DNA of 64,000 nucleotides from an uncultured Clostridia bacterium. Lineage in GTDB: Bacteria; Bacillota; Clostridia; Christensenellales; Borkfalkiaceae. The DNA is taken from the NCBI GenBank assembly GCA_947053655.1, contig CAMRTO010000003.1, positions 1-64,000 on the forward strand. The letters run 5' to 3'. Below, piece after piece: positions 37,262 through 48,701 of the stretch. Position numbers and translations under genes: made by a program. The notes below the pieces were generated by a model. It worked only from the letters and a program-made list of their open reading frames with translations, made no database searches and was not told the DNA's origin. Within the stretch, counting starts at the first letter, position 1, and the number at the start of each line of letters is the position of its first letter.

Positions 37262-38882
37262 GCAGAGTTTCGTAATTTGTGTAAATCACGAAGCCCGCGT
37301 TGCTTTTCGGCGGTTTTTTTACGTATTTTTTGCGCGTGTAATCAACGGGAATTTTATTTCCTTCCCTGCCGTCGGAGTAATACGCGCATATTTCCGCGGC
37401 GGTCAGAAGAACGTTGTCCGGTACTTCGCGCCCTCCGGTAATTATTCCGACGTGGGAGGAGTGGTACTTTTGCGTATGAAGCCAAACGTCCTCTGGCGCG
37501 AGACTTTTTGTAAGTCTGTCGTTCTGTACGTTGTTGCGCCCCGCTAAAATTTCAAAGCCGTCGGCATGATAAACCCTGTAAGGGATTTCCGTCTGCTTTT
37601 TTTTGCGCTCCGGCGGAAGCTTCAAAAGCCCTATTTGCGTAAGCTCCTGCTCGGTTTCTTCCAAATCGAAGATGTTTTCGGCCGCGCGGATATTGCTTGC
37701 GATTCCGTTAAGGTAATCAAGCTTTTGCAAAGCTTCGTCCTGCTGTAAGCAAACGCTTGTCTGCGTCCGTTTCAGCTTGGCGTATTTTTTATAATATTTC
37801 TGCGCGTTCTGTGCGGGCGTCAAAGCCGTGTCAAGCTGTATTTCAACCGTTCCGCCGTCCGCGTCGTAATAGTTTACCGCTTTAAAACGGTCGTCGCCGC
37901 GTTTTACGGCGTACAGGTTAGCGGTTAAAAGCTCGCCTTTCAGCTTTATATCTTCAGCGTCGCGGCAGTCGAGAAGCTTCTGCCTTATTGCCGCAAGCCG
38001 TTTTTCCGTTTTTTTGACCGCCGCCGAAAGCGCGCTTTCAAGTCTGTGCTTTTTCCCCGAAAAAAGCTTTTTGTTGTATACGTAGGAATAATATTCGCTC
38101 TGCGCCTGCAAAATACAGGGATAAATTTTCTTGTCCTTTTCCGCCGAACGGACCTTGAAATCGTGCGGATTGCCGTCAAGGTAAGTTACGCACGGCTCGC
38201 GCCGCATATTGAAAATATAGTCGTAAATTTCACTGCCCGTCGGGTTTTCACCGTAAAAATTCACGATTTCCAAAGCGGTGGCGTAGCAAATCCCCTTTAT
38301 TTTTTCGCTTATCTGTTTGGCTCTGTCGGGGCAGGGCATACATAAAACGCAGTCCATGGCGGCAACGTCGTCGGGATTGATTTTATCCTGCGGCTCGGGC
38401 GGTTGGTATTTTACTCCGCCGAAAAGCACTCTCTTTGTATTGTCGCCGATAGCCGTCGTTTTAAGCGCGCCGACGATAACGCCGTTTTCGCACAGTACGG
38501 CGTTCGAGTACTTGCCCATTATTTCGAAATACAGCCGCATTACGGACGCGGAAAAGTCAGACACGCATTTCAGGTCGAAGTATATAATTCTTTCGAAGTT
38601 GGGTTGTTTTACGTCTAAAATTTCGGCGTTTTGCAGATGTTTTCTCAAAAGCATGCAAAAATTAGGCGCGTTTTGCGGAACTGGTTTTTCGTCCGCGGAC
38701 AGTGAAAGGCGCGAATCCTGCGCCGAAAGACAGGCGTCGAGTTTAACGTTGCCCTTGGCGGTGTATATAATAAACGTAAGCTCGTCGCGCGCGGGCTGTG
38801 TAATTTTGGAAATTTTACCGCCCGTAAGCGCGTTTTTCAATTCTTCCGCTATATATTTAATTGTAAAAGCGTCCTGCGGCAT
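37215..38882 (-). CDS. rqcH: RqcH/NFACT-family ribosome quality control protein
   Basis: AFTIKYIAEELKNALTGGKISKITQP, NFCMLLRKHLQNAEI, DVWLHTQKYHSSHVGIITGGREVPDNVLLTAAEICAYYSDGREGNKIPVDYTRKKYVKKP. Confidence 0.95.
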   Translation of the reverse strand: MPQDAFTIKYIAEELKNALTGGKISKITQPARDELTFIIYTAKGNVKLDACLSAQDSRLSLSADEKPVPQNAPNFCMLLRKHLQNAEILDVKQPNFERIIYFDLKCVSDFSASVMRLYFEIMGKYSNAVLCENGVIVGALKTTAIGDNTKRVLFGGVKYQPPEPQDKINPDDVAAMDCVLCMPCPDRAKQISEKIKGICYATALEIVNFYGENPTGSEIYDYIFNMRREPCVTYLDGNPHDFKVRSAEKDKKIYPCILQAQSEYYSYVYNKKLFSGKKHRLESALSAAVKKTEKRLAAIRQKLLDCRDAEDIKLKGELLTANLYAVKRGDDRFKAVNYYDADGGTVEIQLDTALTPAQNAQKYYKKYAKLKRTQTSVCLQQDEALQKLDYLNGIASNIRAAENIFDLEETEQELTQIGLLKLPPERKKKQTEIPYRVYHADGFEILAGRNNVQNDRLTKSLAPEDVWLHTQKYHSSHVGIITGGREVPDNVLLTAAEICAYYSDGREGNKIPVDYTRKKYVKKPPKSNAGFVIYTNYETLLADPESHGEKAKENE

Positions 38883-39034
38883 AAATTTTTCTCCGTTGCA
38901 ACTTAATTATAAACCAAAAAATTTCAAAAGTAAATTTAAATGCGGCACGGCAAAACGCTTTTCAAAATTTTTGTATTGTGTTAAAATATACTTTGTATAA
39001 AAAATAAATTCAATATTACTTTCAGGAGATTAAA

Positions 39035-40381
39035 ATGAAGTATACTCAGGCAGCCGGCGAAAAAAGCACCGTAAAGCTTACCATCACCTTTTCGGAGGAG
39101 GAGTGGCAGGACGCGTTGAATAAATCGTATTTGAAGGTCAGGGGCAAATATTCCGTCCCCGGTTTCAGAAAAGGCAAAGTTCCCAAACCCGTACTTGAAA
39201 ATTATTACGGTAAAAGCGTATTGTTCGAGGAGGCGTTCAACGTTCTCTATTCCGCGCACTATCCCGACATTCTCGATAAGGAAAAGGAAAATTTCACCGC
39301 CGTGGGAGAGCCTTCGTTGGAAGTCGAGGACATGAAGGAGGGCGAGGGCGTCGTGCTCGGCGCTATAGTGCCCGTAAAACCCGAGGTCACGGTCGACGCG
39401 TATACAGGTTTAAAAATAAAGAAGTTTGAATATAATGTATCCGATGCGGACGTGGACGCGGAAGTGCGTAAGCTTTTGGAAAGGGACGCAAAGGATAACG
39501 AGGTTTCCGACAGACCCTGCAAATTGAACGATACGGTCAATATAGATTTTTCCGGCAGCGTCGACGGGGAAAAGTTCCCCGGCGGCACGGCTGACGGATA
39601 CGACCTCGTACTCGGAAGCGGTTCTTTCATTCCCGGCTTCGAGGACGGCGTCGTCGGTCTTAAGGTCGGCGAAAGCAAGGACATAAACGTAAAGTTCCCC
39701 GACGATTACTCCGCGGAAAATCTTAAAGGCAAGGACGCGGTTTTCACGGTAAAATTAAACAAAATTACCGAAAAGCTTCTTCCCGAGCTTACCGACGAAT
39801 ACGTCAAGAACCATGCGGGCGCCGCAACGGTTGAGGAATACAAAAAGACCACGCGCGAGCGTCTTGAAAAGAACGCCGAAAGCCGCGGCAGGGACGAAAC
39901 GGAAAACAGTATAATTTCCGAAATATGCAAGCACGCCAAAGCGGAAATTCCCGACGCCATGATTGAAAGCGAGATTGACCGCGCCGTTCAGGATTTCGGC
40001 TACCGCCTTATGTACCAGGGATTAAAGCTTGACGACTATCTCAAATATATGGGCATTTCCATGAACGACTTCCGCGCCCAGTACAAAGAGTCCGCGGAAA
40101 AGAGAGTTTTAAGCCAGCTTGTAATAGATAAGATAGTCAGGGACAAAAACTTTACCGCAGACGAAAAAGAAATCGATAAAAAGATAGAGGAACAGGCGAA
40201 ATCCGTCGACAAAACTCTTGCGGAATATAAGAAGAACATCGACCCCAGACAGATAGAATATATTAAAAACGATATTATTATAACCAAACTTTTCGATTTC
40301 CTCGGTGCGGAAAACGAACTGTATACGGAAGGCGAGCCGGTCAAAAAACCCGCCGCTAAAAAAACCGTTAAAAAGCAATAA
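39035..40381 (+). CDS. tig: Trigger factor
   Basis: [66 protein letters not shown]. Confidence 0.98.
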   Translation: MKYTQAAGEKSTVKLTITFSEEEWQDALNKSYLKVRGKYSVPGFRKGKVPKPVLENYYGKSVLFEEAFNVLYSAHYPDILDKEKENFTAVGEPSLEVEDMKEGEGVVLGAIVPVKPEVTVDAYTGLKIKKFEYNVSDADVDAEVRKLLERDAKDNEVSDRPCKLNDTVNIDFSGSVDGEKFPGGTADGYDLVLGSGSFIPGFEDGVVGLKVGESKDINVKFPDDYSAENLKGKDAVFTVKLNKITEKLLPELTDEYVKNHAGAATVEEYKKTTRERLEKNAESRGRDETENSIISEICKHAKAEIPDAMIESEIDRAVQDFGYRLMYQGLKLDDYLKYMGISMNDFRAQYKESAEKRVLSQLVIDKIVRDKNFTADEKEIDKKIEEQAKSVDKTLAEYKKNIDPRQIEYIKNDIIITKLFDFLGAENELYTEGEPVKKPAAKKTVKKQ

Positions 40382-40419
40382 ATCGGTGCGCGCAACCCGC
40401 GCGTAAAAGGAGTTTAATT

Positions 40420-41010
40420 ATGGAACGCAATGCGTTGGTACCTTACATTGTAGAACAGACCTCCCGCGGCGAACGCTCTTACGACATTTACAGCCGCCTT
40501 TTGGAGGACAGAATTATTTTTCTCAGCGGCGAAATAGACGACGCCGTGGCAAATACGGTAGTGGCTCAGCTTATCTATCTCGAAGCGAAAGACCCGCAGA
40601 AGGATATTTCCTTATACATCAACAGCCCCGGCGGCTCGGTTTCCGCGGGACTTGCTATTTACGATACAATGAATTACATTAAGTGCGACGTTTCGACAAT
40701 TTGTATCGGTATGGCGGCTTCTATGGGCGCTTTCCTTCTGTCAAGCGGGCAGAGGGGTAAAAGATACGCGCTTCCCAACAGCGAAATAATGATTCACCAG
40801 CCTCTCGGCGGCGCGCAGGGACAGGCGAGCGACATAAAAATCGCCGCGGAGCACATACTCAGGACGAAGCAGAAGTTAAACACAATTCTCGCACAGAATT
40901 CGGGCAGACCTCTTTCCGAAATAGAGCGCGACACCGACAGGGACAACTATCTGTCGGCACAGCAGGCGCAGGAATACGGTCTCATCGACAAGGTTTTTTA
41001 TAAAAGGTAA
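40420..41010 (+). CDS. clpP: ATP-dependent Clp protease proteolytic subunit
   Basis: [42 protein letters not shown]. Confidence 0.99.
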   Translation: MERNALVPYIVEQTSRGERSYDIYSRLLEDRIIFLSGEIDDAVANTVVAQLIYLEAKDPQKDISLYINSPGGSVSAGLAIYDTMNYIKCDVSTICIGMAASMGAFLLSSGQRGKRYALPNSEIMIHQPLGGAQGQASDIKIAAEHILRTKQKLNTILAQNSGRPLSEIERDTDRDNYLSAQQAQEYGLIDKVFYKR

Positions 41011-41031
41011 TATTTAAATCGGAGTTTAAGT

Positions 41032-42258
41032 TTGAAAGAAAAAAAGTATTGTTCTTTTTGCGGTAAAACGGAAGATAAAGTCAAGCGTCTTATAAGCGGA
41101 CAGAACGGGGCGTGCATCTGCGACGAATGTATCGAGATTTGCGGCGACATGGTAAGGGATTTGGAGGCGGAAAGCCTTCAACCCGTTCCCTTAAAAAAGC
41201 CCGCCGAAATCAAGGAAGAACTGGACAAATACATCGTCGGTCAGAACGAGGCGAAAAAGGTTTTATCCGTCGCGGTTTACAACCACTATAAGCGTATCAA
41301 CAACATGGCGGAAGCAAAGCAGGACGACGGCGAAGTCGAGATAGAAAAGAGCAACATATTATTGCTCGGACCTACAGGCTGCGGCAAGACGTTGCTTGCA
41401 AGGACGCTCGCCAAAATACTGAACGTGCCTTTCGCGGCGGCGGACGCAACCACGCTTACCGAAGCCGGCTACGTCGGCGAGGACGTGGAAAATATACTTT
41501 TAAAGCTTATTCAGAACGCCGACTACGATATAGAAAAGGCGCAGCGCGGAATAATTTATATCGACGAAATAGACAAAATTGCCAGAAAGAGCGAAAACGT
41601 TTCCATTACGCGCGACGTTTCGGGCGAGGGCGTCCAGCAGGCGCTTTTGAAAATTATCGAAAGCACGGTTGCAAACGTTCCCCCGCAGGGCGGCAGAAAG
41701 CACCCCCAGCAGGAATGTCTGAGAATAGACACGACAAATATTCTTTTCATTTGCGGCGGCGCGTTCGTAGGACTGGATAAAATAGTGCAAAAGCGCAAGG
41801 ACAATACGTCGCTCGGCTTCGGCGGCTCGGTAAAAGACGGCGAGGAAAACACTTACGAAATGCTTGCCGACGTCAAGCCGCAGGATTTAACGGGCTTCGG
41901 GCTTATACCCGAGTTTGTAGGCAGGGTACCCATAGTTGTAAGTTTGCACCCGTTGAACGAGGAAGCGCTTGTAAATATTCTTACCCAGCCGAGAAACGCA
42001 ATTATAAAGCAGTATCAGAAGCTTATCGCAATGGACGGCGTAAAGCTTACCGTCGACGACGGCGCAGTCAGGGAAATAGCAAATACCGCTATACGCCTTA
42101 AAACGGGCGCAAGGGGACTGAGGACGATTATAGAAAGCTTTATGACTTCGGTCATGTATAAGCTTCCTTCCGAGAAAAACGTCGAAGAAGTAGTCGTCAC
42201 CAGAGAGTGCGTTACCGACAAAGCCGAACCAAAAATAATTTACAAAAAGACGGCGTAA
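41032..42258 (+). CDS. clpX: ATP-dependent Clp protease ATP-binding subunit
   Basis: [15 protein letters not shown] zinc finger, [33 protein letters not shown] start. Confidence 0.99.
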   Translation: MKEKKYCSFCGKTEDKVKRLISGQNGACICDECIEICGDMVRDLEAESLQPVPLKKPAEIKEELDKYIVGQNEAKKVLSVAVYNHYKRINNMAEAKQDDGEVEIEKSNILLLGPTGCGKTLLARTLAKILNVPFAAADATTLTEAGYVGEDVENILLKLIQNADYDIEKAQRGIIYIDEIDKIARKSENVSITRDVSGEGVQQALLKIIESTVANVPPQGGRKHPQQECLRIDTTNILFICGGAFVGLDKIVQKRKDNTSLGFGGSVKDGEENTYEMLADVKPQDLTGFGLIPEFVGRVPIVVSLHPLNEEALVNILTQPRNAIIKQYQKLIAMDGVKLTVDDGAVREIANTAIRLKTGARGLRTIIESFMTSVMYKLPSEKNVEEVVVTRECVTDKAEPKIIYKKTA

Positions 42259-42344
42259 TTTTTTTACGTTCATGAAAATTATCGGATACGCGCCAAATGT
42301 GCCCTGCGGCTGTTTGGCGCGTAAATTTAACCGGAGGTTATGTT

Positions 42345-44651
42345 ATGGCAAAATTTCAGGAGTATCCATTGCTTGCCCTGCGCGGCAGAGTGGTCTTTCC
42401 CGATACGACCGTAAATTTCGATATAGGCAGAATGATTTCCCTTACGGCGGTAAAGTACGCGTCGGAAAGGGATTCACGCATATTCGTCTGCGCCCAGAAG
42501 GAGGCGGAAAAGGAAGAAATAACCACAACGGACGTGTATCTTACGGGCACGGTTGTAAAACTGCGCCAGATAACGCGGCTTCCGGGCAGTAACTTACGCC
42601 TGTCGGTAGAGGGGTTGTTCCGCGCCACAGCCAAGCAGGTAAGGACCGAGGAGGGGACTTTTGTCGCCGTTGTGGAGGAAATTTCCCCCGTACACGGGGA
42701 TAAATCGCTTGAAGAAGCGTATTTCCGTACCTGTAAGGAGATTATGCGCGATATCACTTCGTCGGAAAACCGTTTCCCCAAGGACGCGTCCTCTAACCTT
42801 GACAAGTGCGCGGACGCGGACGGCTTTGTCAATCTGGCGGCGCATTATCTGCCGCTTAAAGTCGCGGACAAGCAAAAGCTTTTGGAGTGCGCGCGTACGT
42901 CGGAAAGATTGCAAACTCTGGACAGATTTTTAAACGAAGAACTTGAAATAATGCGTCTGGAACGCAAGATAAACGCGGCTGTCAGACAGAACATAGACAA
43001 AAATCAAAAGGAATACTATCTCCGTGAGCAGTTGAAAGCAATACACGGAGAGCTTGGCGACGACGGCGAGGAATGCGACGAGCTGGAAAATAAAATCAAA
43101 GAGCGCGGTTTTCCGGAGGAAGTAGAAAAAAAGGCTCTTAAAGAGCTTTCGCGCATGTCGCGCATGCAGACTTCTTCGCCCGACTACAACGTTTTGCGCG
43201 TCTATCTGGACTGGCTTTTGGATATCCCTTGGACGGAAACAACGGCCGACACGCCGCTTCTTTCCGACGCGGTTAAAATACTTGACGGCGATCATTACGG
43301 ACTTGAAAAGATAAAGGAACGCATAACAGAGTATCTTGCGGTATTGAAGCGGACGGGCGGGCTTAACGCGCCCATATTGTGCTTTGTCGGTCCCCCGGGC
43401 GTCGGCAAAACCTCTATAGCAAGCTCCGTAGCGCGCGCTTTGGGCAGAAAATTCGTCAGAATGAGTCTCGGCGGAGTTAAAGACGAAGCGGAAATCCGCG
43501 GGCACAGAAAGACTTACGTCGGCTCCATGCCCGGCAGAATTATAAGCGGAATGAAAAAAGCGGGTTCGGTAAATCCCGTGTTTCTTCTGGACGAGGTGGA
43601 TAAAATATCCGCAGACCTGCGCGGCGACCCCGCGGACGCGCTTTTGGAGGTTTTGGACCCCGCGCAGAATTCGACCTTTGTCGACAGATATATAGAAATT
43701 CCTTACGATTTAAGCAAGGTGCTGTTCATAACCACGGCAAACGGGCTGGACACAATACCCGCGCCGCTTTTGGACAGAATGGAGATAATAGAGCTTACCG
43801 GCTACACTTCCGAAGAAAAGAGGGAAATTGCAAAGCGCTATTTAATACCCAAAAAGCGGGAGGCGAACGGGCTTAAATCAAGCGAAATTTCCATAAGCGA
43901 AAAGGCGCTTGACGCAATTATAGACGGCTACACCATGGAAGCGGGAGTGCGCAATCTGGAACGCAAAATCGACGCGGTATGCCGTAAAGCGGCGGTCAGA
44001 CTTTCAGACGGAAACGCGACTAAAATTTCCGTTACGGAAAAAAATCTCGAAAGTTTTCTCGGCGCGAAGAAGTATTTCAGGGACGGCAACATGCTGGACA
44101 GTAACGAGGTCGGCGCGGCTACGGGCTTGGCTTGGACTTCGGTCGGCGGCACGACGCTTACGATAGAGGTTTCCGCAATGCACGGCAAGGGCGATATTCT
44201 GCTTACCGGCAAGCTCGGCGACGTAATGAAGGAGAGCGCCCGCGCCGCTATTAGTTATATACGCTCCAACAGCGCGGCTTACGGTATCGACGGCGAGGTT
44301 TTCGAAAAGACGGATATTCATATCCACGTTCCCGAGGGTGCAACGCCCAAGGACGGACCCAGCGCCGGTATTACAATGGCCACGGCGATACTTTCGGCAT
44401 TTACGGGCAAACCCGTTAAAAAGAGTATCGCCATGACGGGCGAAATAACGCTCAGGGGCAAGGTTCTGCCGATTGGCGGGTTAAAGGAAAAGGCGCTTGC
44501 AGCCTACCGCATAGGCATACGCGACGTGATAATTCCCGCCGACAACAAGAAGGATTTGGAAGACGTGCCCGAAACCGTCCGCGGCAGTATAAACTTTATA
44601 CCCGTATCCGAGGTGGACAGCGTGTTCAAGAGCGCGATAATAGGTATTTAA
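42345..44651 (+). CDS. lon: Endopeptidase La (start taken as MAKFQEYP)
   Basis: [40 protein letters not shown] catalytic Ser. Confidence 0.98.
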   Translation: MAKFQEYPLLALRGRVVFPDTTVNFDIGRMISLTAVKYASERDSRIFVCAQKEAEKEEITTTDVYLTGTVVKLRQITRLPGSNLRLSVEGLFRATAKQVRTEEGTFVAVVEEISPVHGDKSLEEAYFRTCKEIMRDITSSENRFPKDASSNLDKCADADGFVNLAAHYLPLKVADKQKLLECARTSERLQTLDRFLNEELEIMRLERKINAAVRQNIDKNQKEYYLREQLKAIHGELGDDGEECDELENKIKERGFPEEVEKKALKELSRMSRMQTSSPDYNVLRVYLDWLLDIPWTETTADTPLLSDAVKILDGDHYGLEKIKERITEYLAVLKRTGGLNAPILCFVGPPGVGKTSIASSVARALGRKFVRMSLGGVKDEAEIRGHRKTYVGSMPGRIISGMKKAGSVNPVFLLDEVDKISADLRGDPADALLEVLDPAQNSTFVDRYIEIPYDLSKVLFITTANGLDTIPAPLLDRMEIIELTGYTSEEKREIAKRYLIPKKREANGLKSSEISISEKALDAIIDGYTMEAGVRNLERKIDAVCRKAAVRLSDGNATKISVTEKNLESFLGAKKYFRDGNMLDSNEVGAATGLAWTSVGGTTLTIEVSAMHGKGDILLTGKLGDVMKESARAAISYIRSNSAAYGIDGEVFEKTDIHIHVPEGATPKDGPSAGITMATAILSAFTGKPVKKSIAMTGEITLRGKVLPIGGLKEKALAAYRIGIRDVIIPADNKKDLEDVPETVRGSINFIPVSEVDSVFKSAIIGI

Positions 44652-44681
44652 ATAATTCGTGCAAAACATAAGGAAAAAGAA

Positions 44682-45296
44682 ATGGAAAAAGGTTTTTCAA
44701 TACCGAACGCATCGTTTATAACCAGTGCGGCAAGCAAGGAACAGTTTATCTTAACGGATAAGCCGATAATTGCCGTAAGCGGTAAATCCAACGTCGGGAA
44801 ATCGAGCTTTATAAACATGCTTACAAACCGCAAAAAGCTTGCAAAAGTTTCAAAAGAACCGGGCAGAACGCGGCTTGTCAATTACTTCGACTGCGGCACG
44901 TTTGTTCTCGCGGATTTGCCGGGTTACGGCTTTGCCCGCGTCTCAAAGGAAGAAAAATTGAAGTGGGCGCGGCTTTTGGACGACTTTTTCTCCGATAAGG
45001 ACAGGGTGTCGCGTGTCTTTGCACTGTGCGATATCCGTCATAACCCGACTGCGGACGATATGCAGATGATAGAGTTTTTATACTATCACGCGATACCTTT
45101 TACCGTAATAGCCACAAAGGCGGACAAGCTTTCGAAAGCTCAGCAGAAAAAAAGCCTTATAAACATAGCTTCTGTCTACAAATGCGGCGCCGACGACATA
45201 ATCGCCACCTCGGCGGAAACCCGTCAGGGGCTGGACAAAGTATTGGAAGAAATAGAAAAAGTACTTAATCTTCCGTCAGACGAAGATTTGGCGTAA
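44682..45296 (+). CDS. engB: Ribosome biogenesis GTP-binding protein EngB/YsxC
   Basis: GKSNVGKSSFINML, RTRLVNYF, DLPGYGFA, TKADKL. Confidence 0.97.
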   Translation: MEKGFSIPNASFITSAASKEQFILTDKPIIAVSGKSNVGKSSFINMLTNRKKLAKVSKEPGRTRLVNYFDCGTFVLADLPGYGFARVSKEEKLKWARLLDDFFSDKDRVSRVFALCDIRHNPTADDMQMIEFLYYHAIPFTVIATKADKLSKAQQKKSLINIASVYKCGADDIIATSAETRQGLDKVLEEIEKVLNLPSDEDLA

Positions 45297-45300
45297 TAAA

Positions 45301-45335
45301 ACAAATCCCGAACGTACCGTTCGGGATTTGTTTTA
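45301..45335 (+). terminator. Terminator
   Basis: acaaatcccgaacgtaccgttcgggatttgtttta. Confidence 0.85.
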
Positions 45336-45430
45336 TTTTTCGACGAATACCGACGGCATATTTACAAAAATCCGCATAACTCCCCAATTTACGGCATATT
45401 AATTTATTACTTAAATTTTTGGAGTTATCT

Positions 45431-45682
45431 ATGTGGAATTATATTGCCGATAGAGTAAAAAAGGAAGCCGAGTACATAATTTCTACCAAATCCACGGTAC
45501 GCGCGGCGGCTTTGCATTTCGAAATAAGCAAATCGACCGTACATAAGGACGTAACGGAAAGGCTTAAAACCATTGACGAAAACATGTTTTTGAACGTAAG
45601 GGAAGTGCTGGATAAAAATTTATCCGAAAGGCATATCCGCGGAGGTATAGCAACCAAAAACAAATATCTTCATAAATCATAA
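45431..45682 (+). CDS. spoIIID: Sporulation transcriptional regulator SpoIIID
   Basis: STVRAAALHFEISKSTVHKDVTERL...NLSERHIRGGIATKNKY. Confidence 0.95.
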   Translation: MWNYIADRVKKEAEYIISTKSTVRAAALHFEISKSTVHKDVTERLKTIDENMFLNVREVLDKNLSERHIRGGIATKNKYLHKS

Positions 45683-45777
45683 TATAATTTTTTATTTCTT
45701 TTTCATTATTTAAATTGAAAAAATACGTAATTTGTGCTATAATATTAAAAATTGCTGTTTTGCAGGGTAGTTAACCA

Positions 45778-48696
45778 ATGACAAAACAAATGGGTATAGA
45801 CGTCGGATCGACTACGGTAAAAGTAACGGTTCTCGACGGCGATAAAATTTTATATAAATCTTACGTGCGCCATTTCGCGCGCGTAAAACAGACCGTCCTT
45901 GACGAGCTTTATTGCGTCCGCAAAAAAATAGGAGGCGATTTTTCGGTGAGCGTCACGGGAAGCGCGGGTCTGGGACTTTCGCAACGCAGCGGAATAAACT
46001 TCGTTCAGGAGGTTCAGGCTGCGTTTATTGCCATACGCAAATATTATCCCGACGCCGACGCCGCAATAGAGCTGGGCGGCGAAGACGCGAAAATAATTTT
46101 TATTACGGGCGGAACCGAGCAGCGCATGAACGGAAGCTGTGCGGGCGGAACGGGCGCGTTTATCGACCAGATGGCAACCCTTTTAAACGTCAGCGTGAAG
46201 GAAATGGACGAGTACGCTTTAAAAGCCGAAAAAATTTACCCCATAGCTTCGCGTTGCGGGGTGTTTGCAAAGTCCGACGTTCAGCCGCTTATAAACCAGG
46301 GCGCGAAAAAGGAGGACATCGCCGCTTCCATTTTTCAGGCGGTCGTAGATCAGACTGTTTCGGGCTTGGCGCAGGGCAGGCGCATTAAAGGCAAGGTGCT
46401 TTTCCTCGGCGGACCGTTGCACTTTCTGGAAGCGCTTAAAAGGGCTTTCGTAAAAACTCTCGGTTTAAGCGGCGACCAAGCTTTGTTTCCCGAAAACGCG
46501 CCCTGCTTTATGTCCATAGGCGCGGCGCTCGGCTCGGCAGGCTGTAAGGCGGAAAGCATAGACGAAATTATAGCAAAAGTGGAAAACGCCGCGGAGAGCG
46601 ACGACATAGTAACGGGCGAGCCTCTGTTTACAAGCCGTGAGGAATATTCCGAGTTTGTCAAACGCCACCGCGCAACCGATTTGGAATTTGCGGATATTGC
46701 CGCCTATACCGGCGACTGCTATCTCGGTATAGATTCCGGCTCTACCACGACAAAGCTTATGCTTATTACACCCGACTGCCGTATTTTATACTCTCATTAC
46801 CAGTCTAACAACGGTCAGCCCTTGGACGTAATAATTTCAAAGCTGAAAGAAGTGTATTCTCTCGGCGGAGGAAGAATAAAAATCCGCGGAAGCGCCGTTA
46901 CAGGCTACGGCGAGGACTTGATAAAAAGCGCCATAAAAGCGGACTTCGGAATAGTGGAAACAATAGCCCACTTTAAAGCCGCGCTTCATTTCAACCCGAA
47001 AGTAGATTTTATTATCGACATCGGCGGGCAGGACATAAAGTGCTTTAAAATCAAAAACGGCGCGATAGACTCTATTATGCTGAACGAAGCGTGTTCCTCG
47101 GGTTGCGGCTCGTTCATACAGACGTTTGCGCGCGCCATGGGCATGGAAATAGACAAATTTTCACAGGAAGGAATTTACGCCAAACGCCCCGTAGAGCTGG
47201 GCTCCCGCTGTACGGTGTTTATGAACAGCGCAGTAAAGCAGGCACAGAAAGAGGGCGCGGGGGTAGACGATATTTCCGCGGGGCTTTCTTCGTCGATAGT
47301 GAAAAACGCCATCTACAAGGTCATACGCGCGTCCAGCGCCGACGATTTGGGCGACAACATAGTCGTTCAGGGCGGTACGTTTATGAACGACGCGGTTTTG
47401 CGTTCCTTCGAAAAGGAAACGGGCAAAAACGTCATACGCCCCGGCATTGCCGGACTTATGGGCGCTTTCGGCGCGGCGCTGTACGCCAAAGAAAATATTT
47501 CGGGCGAAAGCACCGTAATAGGCGCAGCGGAGTTGGACAAATTTTCGTATACTTCCAAATCGTCCAATTGCCGCGGTTGTACTTCCAACTGCAATATAAA
47601 TATAATTTCGTTCGGCGACGGCAGACGCTTTATTTCGGGCAACAAATGCGAAAAGGGCGCGGGATTGAAGCCCGCCGACTCCTCACTCGATATTTATACA
47701 TACAAACAGGAAAGGCTTTTAAAATGCGTCACTGGCGCTAAGGGAAAGCGCGGAAGGGTAGGCTTGCCGTTACAGCTGGGAATGTACGGTCAGCTTCCGC
47801 TTTGGGCGGGATTTTTCGAAAGCTGCGGTTTCGAGGTCGTTTTATCCGATAAATCCACGCGGGAAACCTATTTTAAGGGACAGCATACGGTAGCTTCGGA
47901 TACGGCTTGTTATCCCGCGAAGCTCATGCACGGGCATGTGGAAAATCTGCTGGATAAGGGAGTGGATTTTATTTTCCTGCCCTGCGAAAGCTACAATATA
48001 GACGAGCATTGTTCGACCAACCATTACAATTGTCCCGTCGTCGCGTATTATCCCGAGCTGTTGATTGCCAATAACGAAAGGCTTAACGGCGAAAATTTTA
48101 TCATGCCGTACATAGACCTGAACATGCGCGACAACACAGTAAAAAAGCTGTGTTCGGCATTGAAAAAATACGGCGTCAAAAAGCGCGGGGCGGCTAAAGC
48201 TCTTGACGAAGGTTTTTTAAGACTTGAAAAATATCATGCCGACGTCCGCGCGAAAGCCGACGAAATTCTGGCGCGTGCGGAAGCGGAGGGAAAACAGACC
48301 GTGGTGCTTGCGGGCAGACCGTATCATCTTGACGGCGAAATAAACCACGGAATAAACAAGCTTTTGACGTCGTTGAATCTTGCCGTTTTATCGGAGGACA
48401 GCGTGTACGAGCGCGGCGAGAAGTTAAAGGTAAACGTTTTGAACCAGTGGACTTACCATGCGCGGCTGTACCGTGCGGCGGATTTCGCCGCTAAGCGTAA
48501 AAACGTAAATTTGGTTCAGCTTGTGTCCTTCGGATGCGGACTTGACGCGATTACCGCGGACGAGGTACGCTCCATTATGGAAAAGAACGGTAAGCTTTAT
48601 ACCCAGATAAAGATAGACGAAATAAATAATCTCGGCGTTGTCAAAATAAGGCTGCGCAGTATGCTTGCGGCCGTTGAAGAAGCGGCGGAAAGGTAA
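45778..48696 (+). CDS. 2-hydroxyacyl-CoA dehydratase activase-family protein, two BadF/HgdC ATPase domains plus DUF2229-like C-terminus
   Basis: Two actin-like domains (GIDVGSTTVKVTVLD, GIDSGSTTTKLMLIT), NGSCAGGTGAFIDQM, EACSSGCGSFIQTFA. Confidence 0.93.
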   Translation: MTKQMGIDVGSTTVKVTVLDGDKILYKSYVRHFARVKQTVLDELYCVRKKIGGDFSVSVTGSAGLGLSQRSGINFVQEVQAAFIAIRKYYPDADAAIELGGEDAKIIFITGGTEQRMNGSCAGGTGAFIDQMATLLNVSVKEMDEYALKAEKIYPIASRCGVFAKSDVQPLINQGAKKEDIAASIFQAVVDQTVSGLAQGRRIKGKVLFLGGPLHFLEALKRAFVKTLGLSGDQALFPENAPCFMSIGAALGSAGCKAESIDEIIAKVENAAESDDIVTGEPLFTSREEYSEFVKRHRATDLEFADIAAYTGDCYLGIDSGSTTTKLMLITPDCRILYSHYQSNNGQPLDVIISKLKEVYSLGGGRIKIRGSAVTGYGEDLIKSAIKADFGIVETIAHFKAALHFNPKVDFIIDIGGQDIKCFKIKNGAIDSIMLNEACSSGCGSFIQTFARAMGMEIDKFSQEGIYAKRPVELGSRCTVFMNSAVKQAQKEGAGVDDISAGLSSSIVKNAIYKVIRASSADDLGDNIVVQGGTFMNDAVLRSFEKETGKNVIRPGIAGLMGAFGAALYAKENISGESTVIGAAELDKFSYTSKSSNCRGCTSNCNINIISFGDGRRFISGNKCEKGAGLKPADSSLDIYTYKQERLLKCVTGAKGKRGRVGLPLQLGMYGQLPLWAGFFESCGFEVVLSDKSTRETYFKGQHTVASDTACYPAKLMHGHVENLLDKGVDFIFLPCESYNIDEHCSTNHYNCPVVAYYPELLIANNERLNGENFIMPYIDLNMRDNTVKKLCSALKKYGVKKRGAAKALDEGFLRLEKYHADVRAKADEILARAEAEGKQTVVLAGRPYHLDGEINHGINKLLTSLNLAVLSEDSVYERGEKLKVNVLNQWTYHARLYRAADFAAKRKNVNLVQLVSFGCGLDAITADEVRSIMEKNGKLYTQIKIDEINNLGVVKIRLRSMLAAVEEAAER

Positions 48697-48701
48697 AAAC
48701 T

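Noticed and set aside
36801-37547. Plus-strand ORFs 36801, 36830, 37101
   Set aside because: Antisense to better-supported minus-strand membrane and RqcH genes.
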